DNA of 64,000 nucleotides, from positions 294,658 through 358,657 of the forward strand of contig VJWN01000015.1 in assembly GCA_007644065.1 (NCBI GenBank). The letters run 5' to 3'. Position numbers and translations under genes: made by a program. Under the pieces are notes generated by a model. The model worked only from the letters and a program-made list of their open reading frames with translations. It did not search any database and was not told the origin of the DNA. Each line of letters begins with the position of its first letter. The first letter of the stretch is position 1. Shown one piece after another: positions 32,787-45,252 of this stretch. Origin of the DNA: Margaritispora aquatica (taxonomy: Eukaryota; Ascomycota; Leotiomycetes; Helotiales; Discinellaceae).

Positions 32787-35700
32787 GTTACGATCCCGGT
32801 TTGTATTATAACCATTTCTAGATACAGAATATATAGCGATTACTACTATTAGAAAGGCTATAGAACGTCTAAAACTATATTATTTTTAACTATATCTAAG
32901 CGAAAATCTAGATAGGAATAGTTTCCGAGAGCGGTATTCTCTCGTTAATTTACTATATTAGTACTAATATCTATAATCCTTAGGGATTTAAAAGATTAGT
33001 TAAAATAGATCGAGATAATTAAAACCTTTACCTTTAAGTATAATATCTAGAAATACTATAACCCTAGAGTTAAAGAGATTCTAATATTAGTTAAACTAGA
33101 AAAACTAACCCTAAACGATATATTACCTATAGTAATACCTTTTAATATAAATATAAGTATATAACCTTCTCTAAAAGTATATATATTACTTAATAAAAAA
33201 AAAAGGGATTATCTATATATATTACTAGAGGATTACTAAAGAGATATTAAGCTTTTTAATAAATAGTTAGAAATACTAGCGGACTTATACGTAAAAATCT
33301 AAGTATCGGTATATACTAATATAATACGCTATACCTTTAATACCGATATAGTATATTAGATACTATAAGCTTTATAAGTAAGATTCGTATCTATACTTAA
33401 AGAAAGAGAATAAGAGCTAATCTCTAATTAGCGGAAACTTTCGAAACTAACTAAGAGTTAAGATATCGATATATAGCTTAATAAATAAGAAACTATATAT
33501 AACGATTATATAGTAATAGCGCTTCTAGATATAACTAGAGATAGGCCTTACTACGATTTCCTTAATATAATATAGTTAATTAACGTATCCTAGTATAACT
33601 TATAGCGATATAAGATTACTAACGATAATAAAATTTTATTTAGAGAATTACTTTTTAGTCTAAAAAGATATAGAAGAACTATTTATATAATTAATACTAG
33701 AGATTAGTATAGAGTTTTCAGTATATTAATATTAGAAAAAACTAGCTAATTAAAGTATACGTCTCCGACTTTTAAAGGAAAAAACACGAAGAATAAGGTA
33801 TCTATATATATATATAAATAAAAGTATTAGTACTCTAAGTACCTCTATATTTACGAATCTCTACGACCTATAGGCTAGAAGGTAAATAAAGTAGTAATAA
33901 AGGTATTTACTAATAAAGCTACTAGTAATAATATCTTTAAAAAACAACTCGAAAATTTAAGATTAAAAAAGATATAGTAAATATTAAATAATAATATTAA
34001 TATCGATAAAATATCGGTTTTAAAAAGTAAAAAGATATTATCTATCTTTATAATCTTATAAAGAACGGCTTTTAATTAGCTAAACTCGTAAAATAAGGCC
34101 TCTAATTAGCCGAAAATAAACGAGAATATTATATTTAATACTAGAGAGAATATAGCCACTTATATACTCTAAAATAATATTATACTAGATTTAAACTTAA
34201 TAACGTATATATATAACGATCGAAGTAGATTTATTAAATTTTAAAAAATAAAAATAAATAAAGTATTATTTATAGAAAATATAGTAATTCTTATATTAGA
34301 TATAAGAAAAATCTAATACGTCCTAGAATATAAAGGTATACTAAATAGTCGAATTATTTATCTTTTAAAAGTACTATATATCCCTATATTCTATATAAAT
34401 ATTATAAGCTTATAAAAGTTTATAGATTAAAGGGTCTACTAGGATATATCTATAGTAAAATTAATATATAATAGCGTCGAATTTGGCTAAATACCGATAA
34501 AACACAGCTAGTTCTACCTAGAATACTAGCTATTTAAAACAGCTTCGAATTTCTATATATCTAATATAGTAAAATACTCTATATTCGAAATACACTTATT
34601 ATATAAGCTAAAACTACCTAGAAAAACTATACTCGATAAATAATATAGTATAATAGATTATCTATATAATAAAGCTATATTATACCTAGAAATATTATAT
34701 AAAGAGGTTATAATAAAAATAAAAAAACTCTCGGAAAAAAAGTATAAGTAATACTATAAGACTAATTTATAATAGATTATTAGTAAAAGATAGAAAACAC
34801 GACCTTTTATATCTTATTTTAAGGTCTATTAGGATTTTATCTATATCTAACTAGCTAAAGAACTTATCGAATACTTTATATATTTTTACTATCTATCGAC
34901 GTATATATATTATATATATATACTTGTTAAAAAGAACAAAAGAATACTGATTCTTATAGTATAAAGCTTTATTAGATATATCGAAATATACTAAAAATAG
35001 AAAGTTAGAATCTTTTATAAGGATAGAAAATCAGGATATAGACTAGTATATAGAGCTTTTATTATAAATAAAGGAATTAAAGAGTATATCTCGGCGTTTA
35101 ATATATATAGCTAGAATAAAGGTACTAAAAAAAGCGGAAAGATACTTATTAATAGAGCTAATAGTCTTTTAAACCAAGGGAATCTACCTATAGATTAGTT
35201 AATAAAGGCCTATAAGACTATAGGTTATCTTCTAAATCGGTTACCTATACGCTAACTTAACTAAGAAACTCTACTAGAAGTACTATAAAAATACTATAGA
35301 TTAATTAACTATAAACCTAATTTAGTATATCTTATTAAGTATAGAAGTAGAGCTTATATATATATTAAAAATTATCCTAAGCTTAAAAAACTAGTACTAA
35401 GAGTATACGTAGACTATCTAGTAGACTATAATTCTACTAATATCTTTTATATCTAGCTACTAGAAAAACGAGAGATAATATTAATAAAAGATATAGTATT
35501 CGATATAATACAGAAATAGAAAAAAAACGAAGCCCTTAAAGTAATTCCTATTTAGGTTCTAAATATTATTAAGATAATAGAACTAGAGATTAGCTAATTA
35601 AAGGCTAAAGATCTTAAGGATTACGAGCTTTTATTAAAAGAAATAGATAATATAATATAAGTTAATATCCCTAGTAACGATATACTAATAATCGAAAAAA

Positions 35701-37865
35701 TTAACTCGGAATTAAAATAGAAAACTAGAGAATTAATAATACCTAAAAAAACGTCTAAAGTAGAAAAACTCGCTTACGGACCCCGCTAAAAACATAATAA
35801 AATCGAAAATCTATACTTAAATATATTAAATAATTAACTATAACGCTTGTAGAATAATCTATAAAATATAGAAACGTATAATTAGATATAGTAAAACAAA
35901 AGATCTAATTTATCTACGGAGAATCTAATACTACCCCTAAAAACTAGATAGATAGACGCTTAAATAGTTAATAAACAAAATATTATCTAAGGAAAACGTA
36001 CGTAAAAATAAATAATATTTGTAGCTATATATAGTTAATTTAATAGCTTAGCTATTTTTTATATAGAAATAGTAGACGCTATAGTATATAACTAATAAAA
36101 GATATATAAAAGAGATCTACTATCTATACTATAAAGCTAAAAAGAATTAAACTAATATCCTTATACGATAAGCTTTTTTATAGTAATAAAAAAAGAATAT
36201 ATAGATCTAAAGACTTTTAATACGTAGAGTAAAATTAAAAAGTTAGAAAAAGTAAAGAATATTAAAGCTCTCTCTATAATATAAGTCTTTATATATAAGT
36301 ATAATAGTAATAGATACCTAGAGAAGCTTAAGGTATACCTATATATTAAAGAAGATCTCTATATTTAAACCGATAAAGATACTTATATAGCTATACTCTC
36401 TATAAGAGTATTTAGATATCTTATAGTAATTACTATATTTTTTAACCTTAATATTAAGTAGCTAGACACTATTAACGCGTTTAGAAATGTATTTATCGAT
36501 AAGACTATCTATATCTTATATACCGAAGGTTTTATAGATAAAAAAAAAATAATAAAGGAATTCGAATTACTATTTAATAGAGTACTATATAGACTTCTAA
36601 GATTACTATTACTATAGTTTAAGATACTATATAGAAAGATAAAAAAGCTAGGTTTCGAGTCTATACTAGAGTACGTATATTTATTTATTAGTAAGTATCT
36701 TATCGTATTCTTCTATATCGATAATATAGCGATTCTATATTACCTATCTAATAAGGAATACTATATTATATTTAGAAATACTATTATAAATATCTTTAAG
36801 ATACGTAATCTTAATAATCTTAAGTGGTTTCTAGGTATACGAGTATTAAAAGATAGAGATTAACGTAAAATCTAGTTATATTAGAATATATATATCGATA
36901 AGGTTACTACGAATTTTAAGGTTATATCTATATCGAAATATAATAAAACGCTATTTACTATAGAGAAATTAGTACTATACCGAGGCACTATAACTAGATT
37001 CTAGGTATATAACTATTAGTATAAAATAGGTTCGATAATCTACCCTATAAACTACTACCGACCCGATCTTGTATATACTATATAGAAGCTTATATCGTTT
37101 TTATAGAATCTATTTAAAGAATATACGGATATAGCGTTATATATTATTAACTATATACTAGGTACGAAGTTCCTTATACTAGAACTTAGCGTTATTAACG
37201 ATAATAAGAATACTTACCCTTTTAAATTATTATCGGATATATTATTCGTAGATTACTCTAATCGGAAAAGTACTAAAGGAAGGCTTATTAAGCTTCTTTA
37301 TAGTACTATTAACTAGTAAATAGTTAAACAAAACTTAGTAGGTACGTTAACTATAAAGATTAAGCTAGTATCGATATTATATCTTATCTTATAGTTACTA
37401 TAGTAGTTAAGGTTCCTAGATAATATTAGGCTAGAACTCTAGTAGAAACTACTAGTTCTATATAATAATAGATAGATAATACGGCTTTTTCTAGAAAAAA
37501 TACCGAAGCTTATTATAAAACTTAAGTATATCGATATCTATAATTACTAGCTAAGATAAAAGCTAGGCAAAGGCAACTTCGACTTATAGTAGAGGAAGAC
37601 TAATAATATACTAGCTAATAGATTTACTAAGGTACTTTTAGTATAAAATCACACTAGGTTTCTTAAGTATTTAAAAATAGTTAACGTCGAAAAACTCGTA
37701 AAAGCTTATAACGAAAACTCTCGATAATTTAATATATTTTAATTTTAAATTCGCTACGTGGAATTTTTCGTATTTTTCGAAGATTTCTAAGCTTATAATT
37801 AGTAGATATACTCCTTCGTATATTTTTCCTGTTTTTTATTAGTTATCCTTTACTACTTTTAGTCT
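32787..37865 (+). pseudogene. Remnant gag-pol of the Copia element
   Basis: Internal region of the element. All three forward frames are full of TAA and TAG codons, mostly at former CAA, CAG, TGG positions as RIP makes. The only blocks I can read are reverse transcriptase (about 36.2-36.9 kb) and RNase H (about 37.2 kb). Protease and integrase are presumed to lie upstream but were too decayed to place. Purine-rich GGATCCCGG-like sequence just inside the 5' LTR is where the primer-binding site should be; the tRNA cannot be named. Confidence 0.8.
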
Positions 37866-37872
37866 AGGGGGG
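37866..37872 (+). other. Polypurine tract of the Copia element
   Basis: A short purine run (AGGGGGG) ends two bases before the 3' LTR and would have primed plus-strand synthesis. It escaped the AT drift seen elsewhere in the element. Confidence 0.7.
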
Positions 37873-37874
37873 TA

Positions 37875-38093
37875 TATTAGTTAGAGGTTACGTACTTTTA
37901 TATATAATATTCGGTTATTTTAATTCTCTTCTTAATCTTACTACATTCCTTATAATATAAGAGCATTCCTTATAAAGTACTAATCTATCTATATATATAG
38001 AGCTCTCTACTACGGTAGATACTCTTTAGACTCTTTAATCCTATCTATTTCACCTACTGCTTCCTCACGTGATTCACCCCCTATCATCCATCA
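37875..38093 (+). repeat. 3' LTR
   Basis: 219 bp, starting TA (from TG) and ending CA. Its last 70 bases keep C and G where the 5' LTR has T and A, the mirror image of the pattern at the other end. Followed by the CAGCC target duplication. Confidence 0.93.
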
Positions 38094-38143
38094 CAGCCCA
38101 ATCATCTCCAAAATTGATCACCCTAGATGCGGATAAATTGTAA

Positions 38144-38389
38144 AGCTCACAGCGTTTGGACGACTTTAAACTAGTAAGATATGCTTCGAACCAAGAGATC
38201 TCCATACTGAAAAGATACAAAGACACAGGCACTCCCTTTGCTGAAATAGACGATGAAAATAGAGTTGAAGATATTTCACTACTAGTGCGAATAATTGCAT
38301 CGCAGATGAGTGTCGTTGAAATAACCTTCGACGGTGGAAGCGCCAAGATCTCCACCTATCCCGTCCATGCTTCATGGTGGCAGGCATAA
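38144..38389 (+). CDS. Open frame beside the insertion, possible 3' exon remnant
   Basis: An 81-codon open stretch without an ATG, reading LDDFKLVRYASNQEISILK and on to VHASWWQA before TAA. Composition looks coding, unlike the adjacent element. It may be the last exon of a gene split by the Copia insertion 50 bases upstream, but no matching 5' part was found left of the element, and the minus strand is also open here. Treat as tentative. Confidence 0.25.
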   Translation, partial: SSQRLDDFKLVRYASNQEISILKRYKDTGTPFAEIDDENRVEDISLLVRIIASQMSVVEITFDGGSAKISTYPVHASWWQA

Positions 38390-39979
38390 TGATCTTCATT
38401 TGATGTAAAGTAACCTTTTTTTTGTTCCTGCACAGGCTGTTCCTCTGTTGCTGGTGTGGCCGCGCCGCTACTTTCTGGTAGGGTAGCGAAATACGAAATA
38501 CGAAAAATTGGGAATATGCCAGCTAGAAATGCACTCAGGTTTGCTAAAAGATTTAATTTATGAGCATGCCGCATCAAGGATGTTCCTTTTATACTAACTT
38601 CTCAAGTATTGTTGTAACCAAGAATGTATAGCTGGATATAGCTAGCATATCAAAAATTCGTGAAAAGTAATGTTCACCTCAAGAGTTTGTCCATTAGCAA
38701 ACACCTGGTTTTGGTATAGCCACTTTCCCTCTCTCCAGCTCTTCTTTTTATTGTAAACGTAGTTCCCCAGTATGAAAATAGTAGAAACCACCACGATCTC
38801 GAAATCCAGCAGCAGGGAAGTCTTGACATGGATTTAGTGATTCCTAGGCACCAGATCGCCGAGCTAGCTTCTCAAAAATGCAAATCGCCGAAAATGTTCG
38901 GCTCGGTACTCTTGGTGCAGACACAGAATTCTAGGACATACCTCCGGCTGTTGTGTGAATTGTGTTTTTACAATCTGTTCGTTTGACCTCTGACTCGGCA
39001 TCCAATCAGCGTCCATAAAAGATTGAAGTGCGGAAACTAGATAAGAGCCCCTGAGTCAGAGGCAACACCAAGCTAGCTATACTTAGCAAACAGGACATTG
39101 CAATCCGGGGTAGACTAAAGCTAAAGCGAAGCAAGGACTAGTGCTGTATGGTAAGGTTGATGTTTGAAACCTGTCGGCTGATTATGCTGGATGTTTAGAA
39201 CAGACTATTTTATACCAACGGACGCTCGTGATCTGTGGAATTAAGAACAAACTGTGGACATGATTCAGATCCACTCCCATAGTGCGGGGACTGCAAGCAT
39301 TTCAAGTCACACGTCTGGAGTGCTGATTATCTCGGTATTTCCCTATCCGTGGATGCTAAGCGAGCAAAGGCAGTACATGTTCTTTCCTGGCTCAAAGATT
39401 CCTTCAAATCCGAACTCAATAGAATAACTGCACCAACAAATACTTCATCATTTATTTCATCATCGGGAGAAGTAATCATATGCTTGAACTCGCTCTTTAA
39501 TTTCATGTATGAACGCCTCAGCGTGGACCATGTTGCCACACTAAATGCTTGGAAGCTTTGGTATTACCCAAGCCGTTAAATAGTACGATGCTCATTCAAA
39601 CCTGCAGGTGAAACTCAATAGGAGTAGCTACATTTAAAATGCTCAATAATCGATGGAAGTTAGGATTGGTGGCGGAGAAGAAAACTAAGAACAATGGCAC
39701 TTGTTTAACGTCACTGGAATTGTATTGACGATTCCGCAATCCTCGGCACGAAGTTATCCTTCACTTCATAAATCTCAACAACAATAGAAGGTGCTGTCTT
39801 TTTTGACTTAGAGCGGGATCCATGCAAGCGGAATTGCCTTTGTTTGTTCAACACAAACTTTGATAGCAATCTCTTTGTTGACCAAACTTGAGAACGACTT
39901 CGAGATATACTCCCTCTCGCAATCAGATATTTTTCGAGCGGCGCAGGCGAAACATGTGTGGTCCAGTTATATCGTCCTG
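38390..39979. other. Intergenic region
   Basis: About 1.6 kb without a convincing gene. Short frames on both strands around 39330-39580 start only at GTG and show no domain. Confidence 0.5.
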
Positions 39980-42168
39980 ATGGATCCGAATCCCTCGCAA
40001 CCTGGTGGAGTTTTTCGACATACCACGAATCTTGGCGACCCAGTGCCTGAAGTGCGGAGCATGATAGGAAACAGAGGATTCTTCGAAAATGCAATTTTCA
40101 CACAGGATGCTAAATCCGGGACTCTGCGCCTAATGGTGAATGGAGTTGTTGTTGTCGGCCTGATTAAAGTCAATGATGTTCTTCGAGAAGTATCCAGGCA
40201 GCTTACGTACGAGCCCACCAAAGAAATCGACAAGGACCAAATCCTAGCCTCGAATTCGGTAAGTGGGCCTCGTCATGAACCATCTGCCGTTGGGATGTTT
40301 AAGGAAGCATTCATTGATCTAAATAAACATACTGGGAAGGCACAACTTACGGTCGATCGAGGAAAAATTATCCTTCATGGAGCCGAGGACATGAACAACT
40401 TCCTGCGCCAAACAGCACGAAAGCTTCAGGAGGAGGAGTCCAACAAACATACCCAGGTGTTAAAATTGAACCATAACATACTAGAAGGGGAAAGAGGTCA
40501 GTCACCAAACCATAGTCAGGTATTGCTACTGTCACCAAGTCGAATTTTGCCAACAATCGAGGAAAGCAGTCCCGATACACCTTCTTCGGCTCCTGAAGCA
40601 GATCCGGGAAATGACGACTCAGTGCGACAAGTGGCCACTAGTATAGTTGAACGAACTTCAGCGGAGGCTACACACAAAACTTTTCAACATAACAGAGATG
40701 CACATGACTGTCAGATGCGACACAAGCTAGCGAGGGAGCTGAATGAGCTGGCAAGGTTTAATGACGAGTGCAATGCAGGGCATGAGCTTGGAAGAAACCA
40801 TCAGAGCCAAGTGAGCCCTGGTTCTGATGAACATCTGGTATGTACGGGTACAAGCAACAAGGATGCTCAGTTGAACACCGCAGCCCTGTTTCCCGTCGAT
40901 TTCCCAGATTGTGAGGAGCAGACAATAGGTAGCAAATCCAAGGGCTTGAGTAAATCTACGGTTGGTAAGGAAATCGATCCTAGTCTCTCTGGGAGAGCAA
41001 CAGCAATTGCTGCTGCTAGATTATCTGGAGTCCTGGATGGCCTTCGACTGGGTTCTATTCGGGTTGTTTTGAATGCTACAGACTTGGCAGTCTGGCGCCA
41101 ATCAAACATTGATGCTGAGGCAATCGCTGGAGCTCAACTTGCTGGGGTTGAGGATGCAATTAAGTTGAACCTTGTTGAGGCTGTCCCTGAGCAGGAAATG
41201 AAGGCTGACACTCGAGTTATCATGACTACAAGCGATGCGCTTCGGCTAAACCGAGAGAATGAAAGCTGTCAGACGAAACTTGCTCAAGCTCTTTTGGAAC
41301 GCGATGAAGCAGTCAGGAAGTTGGTTGAGAATTCTCGCAATCATCATGAGACACAAACAAGCCCCCAGATCGATGATCTTCTTAGCCATCTAGCCGAAGC
41401 ACAAGCCAAAATCGATTCCGTGTCGCGACTGCGTGATGATGCCATTGTTGAACGGGACCAGGCTCACAGAAATCTAGCTACCAGAACGGGTGAACGGAAT
41501 AGGGCTCGACGACGAGTTGAGCTATTGAATGACGAGGTGAGAGAGGGAAAAATCCGAGAGGTTGAAACACGCAAACAGCTTGAGGGTTTCGAGGATCAAG
41601 AAAAAAGGTCGGTAGTTCTGAAAGATGAACTTACCTGCCTCCAAAAAAGATTCAACGAACAATTAAATGCAGCATTGGTGAAATCTGAAGAGGCGAAAAG
41701 AGTGGTAGAAGCTCAGAGGGATCATTACTATGAGCAAGTGGCGATCACCAATGCTGCTATACGTAAAGCACAAGAAGACCTTCGAATTACAACAGCCCGA
41801 GCGGAATCATTAGCGGGCAATGTTTGTAGGATGAGGTTGGAGCTAGAAAGTGCTAGACTTCAGACTACGAACCTTGAAGATGCTAGAAAACGTCAAATCC
41901 AAGAACTAACAACAGAGCATCAGAGACAGGCGGCTCGATCTCTTGAGGTTGTTCAGCATCAAACAAGAATGTTGGAGGAAGCAATACGCGACCGTGAGCA
42001 AGCGAGAGCTGAGAGGGACGCAATCCGAGAACTCCTGGCTCAGCAGCATGAGAGCAGCAGTGCTTCCGGAGCTGGCTCGATTTCGGCCGAAATACCATCG
42101 CAAGATCCNCGCGCAAACGAAAGGCAAACAATGACGAGTTTGAACGTCTGGAAAAGAAGAGACGTTAG
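39980..42168 (+). CDS. Hypothetical long coiled-coil protein, 3' end disturbed by an ambiguous base
   Basis: Open from an in-frame ATG at 39980 (MDPNPSQPGG); the frame is also open upstream to 39860 without ATG. The first 130 residues look globular, the middle is polar, and residues from about 420 on form a long coiled coil rich in Glu, Arg, Gln and Ala (ALLERDEAVRKL; RNRARRRVELLNDEV; QARAERDAIRELL). No known family is recognised. Base 42109 is N. In the frame used upstream, the end reads an unlikely hydrophobic tail to 42217. One frame over, after the N, it reads RKRKANNDEFERLEKKRR to TAG at 42166-42168, a normal basic coiled-coil end. I therefore think the N hides a miscalled indel and the true stop is at 42168. 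Structural or scaffold role is a guess. Confidence 0.7.
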
Positions 42169-42710
42169 AATGAGCAATGTGTTTGTTCTCAATTTTCTGC
42201 TTGTACTGGCTGAGTGATGCTGTATAGCTTTAAGCTGCTATCGCCCTTATGGTATTCCCCTCCGGCATGTTCTGTTTTGTGATTTGATAGGTATGATTAC
42301 TTTAAGCTTGCGGCTGATAAGTTCGCAATCTACCTGACAATGCTACCACTCAAGGGGAGCAAGTAATATGAGCCGTTCTAGATCCGACAAGTTCATTATT
42401 TCAACCAGTCTCAGCGTCTGGTAAAAGCCTCAAGTAGTGTCAGAAAGTGTCAGATCAACAAATGACTTCACTGAAATGCCCGCTCGGACGCTGTCGAGGG
42501 TCCTTCAGCGGGGTTAGAACTAATACATTAAGGTTGAGACTTGTGAGATTACCGAACACACCTCAAATCAACCATCGGATCAAGGTCTATGATATCCTCA
42601 GGTAGTCCCCCAACAATCAAGCTTCCCGAAATTTTCTTATCGTCGTGAACGAAAACGATTCAAACGGAATATCAGTTTGATTATTAGATCAATTAAAGCG
42701 CAGCGAAACA
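42169..42710. other. Intergenic spacer
   Basis: About 540 bases with no gene seen; presumably the promoter of the methyltransferase gene. Confidence 0.5.
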
Positions 42711-43792
42711 ATGGACAAAGAGTATAATCCACCTCATGATATAACGGAAACTGATCGGTACGTCATTCCGCTTTGAAGCCTACTTTCATCAGTGGTCATA
42801 GTACCTAGGCATCTTCTCCAAACCCACAAGCTGAACCCACATTGTGCAGGCTGAACTCACAACATGAATTTGGAGTACGAGTCTTAGGATTCTATATACA
42901 TCCAAGTATCGAACTTCCACTGGATGCGGCACATCTGAAGATTGGAGACATTGGCGCTGGAAACGGCTTCTATCTCCGCGATGTAGAGAAGCTTCTTCCC
43001 GCCTCCGCTGAGCTTCATGGCTTCGACACGAGTACTGAGAACTTTCCCCCGCCAGACAGCCATCCTCCTAGTGTATTCTTTCATCAGCACGATTTTACCC
43101 GGCCATTTGACGAGCAATTCATTGGCACTTTCGATATCATCAACATTCGGCTGCTACAGATGTTCACGCGACCATCTTTCAGGCCAAGTGATTGGGAACA
43201 GATCGTTCAGAATCTCGCGGCCTTACTAAGTTCGTCCTATGTGTTTCATTACACCTTGATTGCGGCCAAATCGATAAAGGTTAGTTCAAACAATGTCTAG
43301 AGTTGATACTTTGTGGCAGAGCCAAACGGGTATGTCCAATGGATCGAGGCCGACAACTCAACCTCCCAAATTCTCCACAACACGCCTGGCGCTCCAGCAG
43401 CAGCAAGTAAAGAAATAATTGCTCTCTACAGAGCTTGGTGCAAAGACAATACATATCCAGGTCCACTTCAACTTCCCAAGCTCTTCTTGCAAAACGGCCT
43501 GGGAATCGCAGCTCACGAGGCGTTTGGATCGAGTCGGATACAGTCTGAAACGAGCTATCACACACCAAGATTGCTGGAGGTGGGAGGAAAATTGGTTCTG
43601 GACTTGAAAGTCCAGCGCGGGGAGATGGATGCTCAGGATGCGCAATACTTGCTTGACAGAGCGGTGCAGGAGACAAGGAGGGGAGATGTTTACCAACACT
43701 CTGAGATTTGGGTCCTTGTTGGAAGGAAGATTCCCGATGATGAGTTGGACGAGCTTTTGGAAGACATGCGAAGTGCTAGAGCTGGTGCTTAA
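42711..43792 (+). CDS. Class I SAM-dependent methyltransferase (LaeA/UMTA-like)
   Basis: Exons are 42711-42757, 42850-43229 and 43320-43792 (299 residues). Introns are 92 and 90 nt. The first join gives ETDRLNSQHEF and the second gives ALLKPNGYVQWIEAD; both are the usual sequence of this fungal family, which supports the splice choice. The SAM-binding motif I is IGDIGAGNG (about residues 47-55), followed by HGFDTS, then FDIINIRLLQMF as motif IV, and NGYVQWIEAD as motif V region. The rest is a helical lid near the C-terminus (DDELDELLEDM). The family includes LaeA-type regulators and small-molecule O-methyltransferases. The substrate cannot be told, and no biosynthetic core gene is near. Confidence 0.9.
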
Positions 43793-45252
43793 GCCAATTT
43801 GAAGTTTCTTCCAAGAGTTGTTTTTTTGATGGCGGAGGGTTATTCTGGGAATGGTACATTGCACGAATCTTATGATGAGATGACTGGAGCAATTAGACGG
43901 AATTTGATATGCCTGCTGATGATGCTGAATGATTTTCAACCTCTAAGTACTACATGGATATCATTGAATGTGATCTATCTTATTAAGCTTACTTCTTGTA
44001 TCAAAGGCTTTTGGATTTCGCCTCATAACTTTTCCAATGCAGTACCGAGTATTCAAAGTCAAGATCAACATGTCTATACTTCCTCCAAGGAAACAGCTTT
44101 TTCGATGCTCCTCCTCAGTTCTCTTTGAACTGTCGAGTTGTTAGACTTTCATCATAAAAGCAAATAGTGGTGATAAGCCCTGTGATTCTCGTTAACGTCC
44201 TGGTAGTGATTCAATGACATATAAGGCACAAGAACTCCTTTGAATTCAGCTATGGCTCATGCAAATAAATTGACTCCATGCTAGATGCGTAAGAGGCGTC
44301 TGTTAAATCACTTTTGCCTCTTTCCGCAGCTTTGCATAAATCCTCTTGGAAGCAGTGCTGTGGTTCTTCAGGGGTTCGGTGCTTCGGCTCCTTGTGGAAT
44401 GCGAGCGTTTAATTGAGACAGCGATTAAAGTATCCACGCGAAGGATCCAGGATCCAGACTAGTATGATCAACACGACGACTGCAACACAACCGTCGGCTG
44501 CTTGTATGCGACGAGATAGGGTTGCAATAGTTCGGACGATAGAGCCTTAGTGCATATCTGAAGGGAAGCCGTCTCCGCGTACCGTATCAAGTCACGGCTG
44601 CTGGACTTCTGGAAACCGTCTTGGCTGCGAACTCTATCGTTGACTTTATCCGTGTCGAACCTCCTTCAGAAACCGTGTTTTAATTAAAGCTTTAACGATC
44701 TTGGTGTGTTCTGGCGAGGGTGAAGTGTTGGCACAACCTTTGGCGCGGATGGGTGGATCATTTGGTGGCTGATGTATGCGCGGATTTTTGTTCAACTAAG
44801 GGATTTATCACAAAAGTCAGATACATGCCAGTTCCGCCAGTTTTAAACCATGGCTGTGATTCTTGTTGCTTCACTCGCTTACACCCCCTTTAGAGTAAGC
44901 GAGAAGAGAGGGGGTTGAGACTTATGAGTGCAGCCAGAGAGTAAGGTCGTAAAACTTCCTCGCAAAGAACAAGAAGCCAAAAAATGTCTTTAACACACCG
45001 TAGACAGTGGATCTACTTGGTAGGATCGGAGATGTTGTACAACACCAGCCGGCGATATGACAAGCGAAGGTTTCCCCAAATGCAAATACCCTACCATGAC
45101 ACAAGAGCTAACTTCCATTTCTCATACATTTCAACGACACAGGTTCCGCTCTTCCACTACCCAAATATCAATGCAACTAACTGACAAACATACAAACCTC
45201 CTAGGCTACAGCCGACATACCATATCCCACCTACAAACCACCAAATCATCAA
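43793..45252. other. Convergent intergenic region
   Basis: About 1.46 kb between the methyltransferase and GST 3' ends. Only short unsupported frames. Nothing else recognised. Confidence 0.5.

Larger units (their letters stand above)
32568..38093 (+). mobile_element. Ty1/Copia LTR retrotransposon, RIP-inactivated
   Basis: A complete 5.5-kb element: two 219-bp LTRs (32568-32786 and 37875-38093), a polypurine tract before the 3' LTR, and CAGCC on both sides (32563-32567 and 38094-38098) as the 5-bp target duplication. The internal part is extremely rich in TA with stops in every frame. Relics of the polyprotein can still be read on the plus strand: reverse transcriptase around 36714-36725 (FFYIDNIAIL where FFYVDDIVIL is usual), and RNase H near 37245-37300 (VDYSNRKSTKGRL, like the Copia D-x-D-x-x-RKSTSG block) directly upstream of the 3' LTR. 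RNase H at the end and integrase upstream of reverse transcriptase mark the Copia order. It cannot encode any protein now. Confidence 0.92.

Noticed and set aside
39711..40094. Minus-strand frame overlapping the start of the coiled-coil gene
   Set aside because: Its last 40 residues look protein-like, but it lacks a supported start and overlaps the better forward model.
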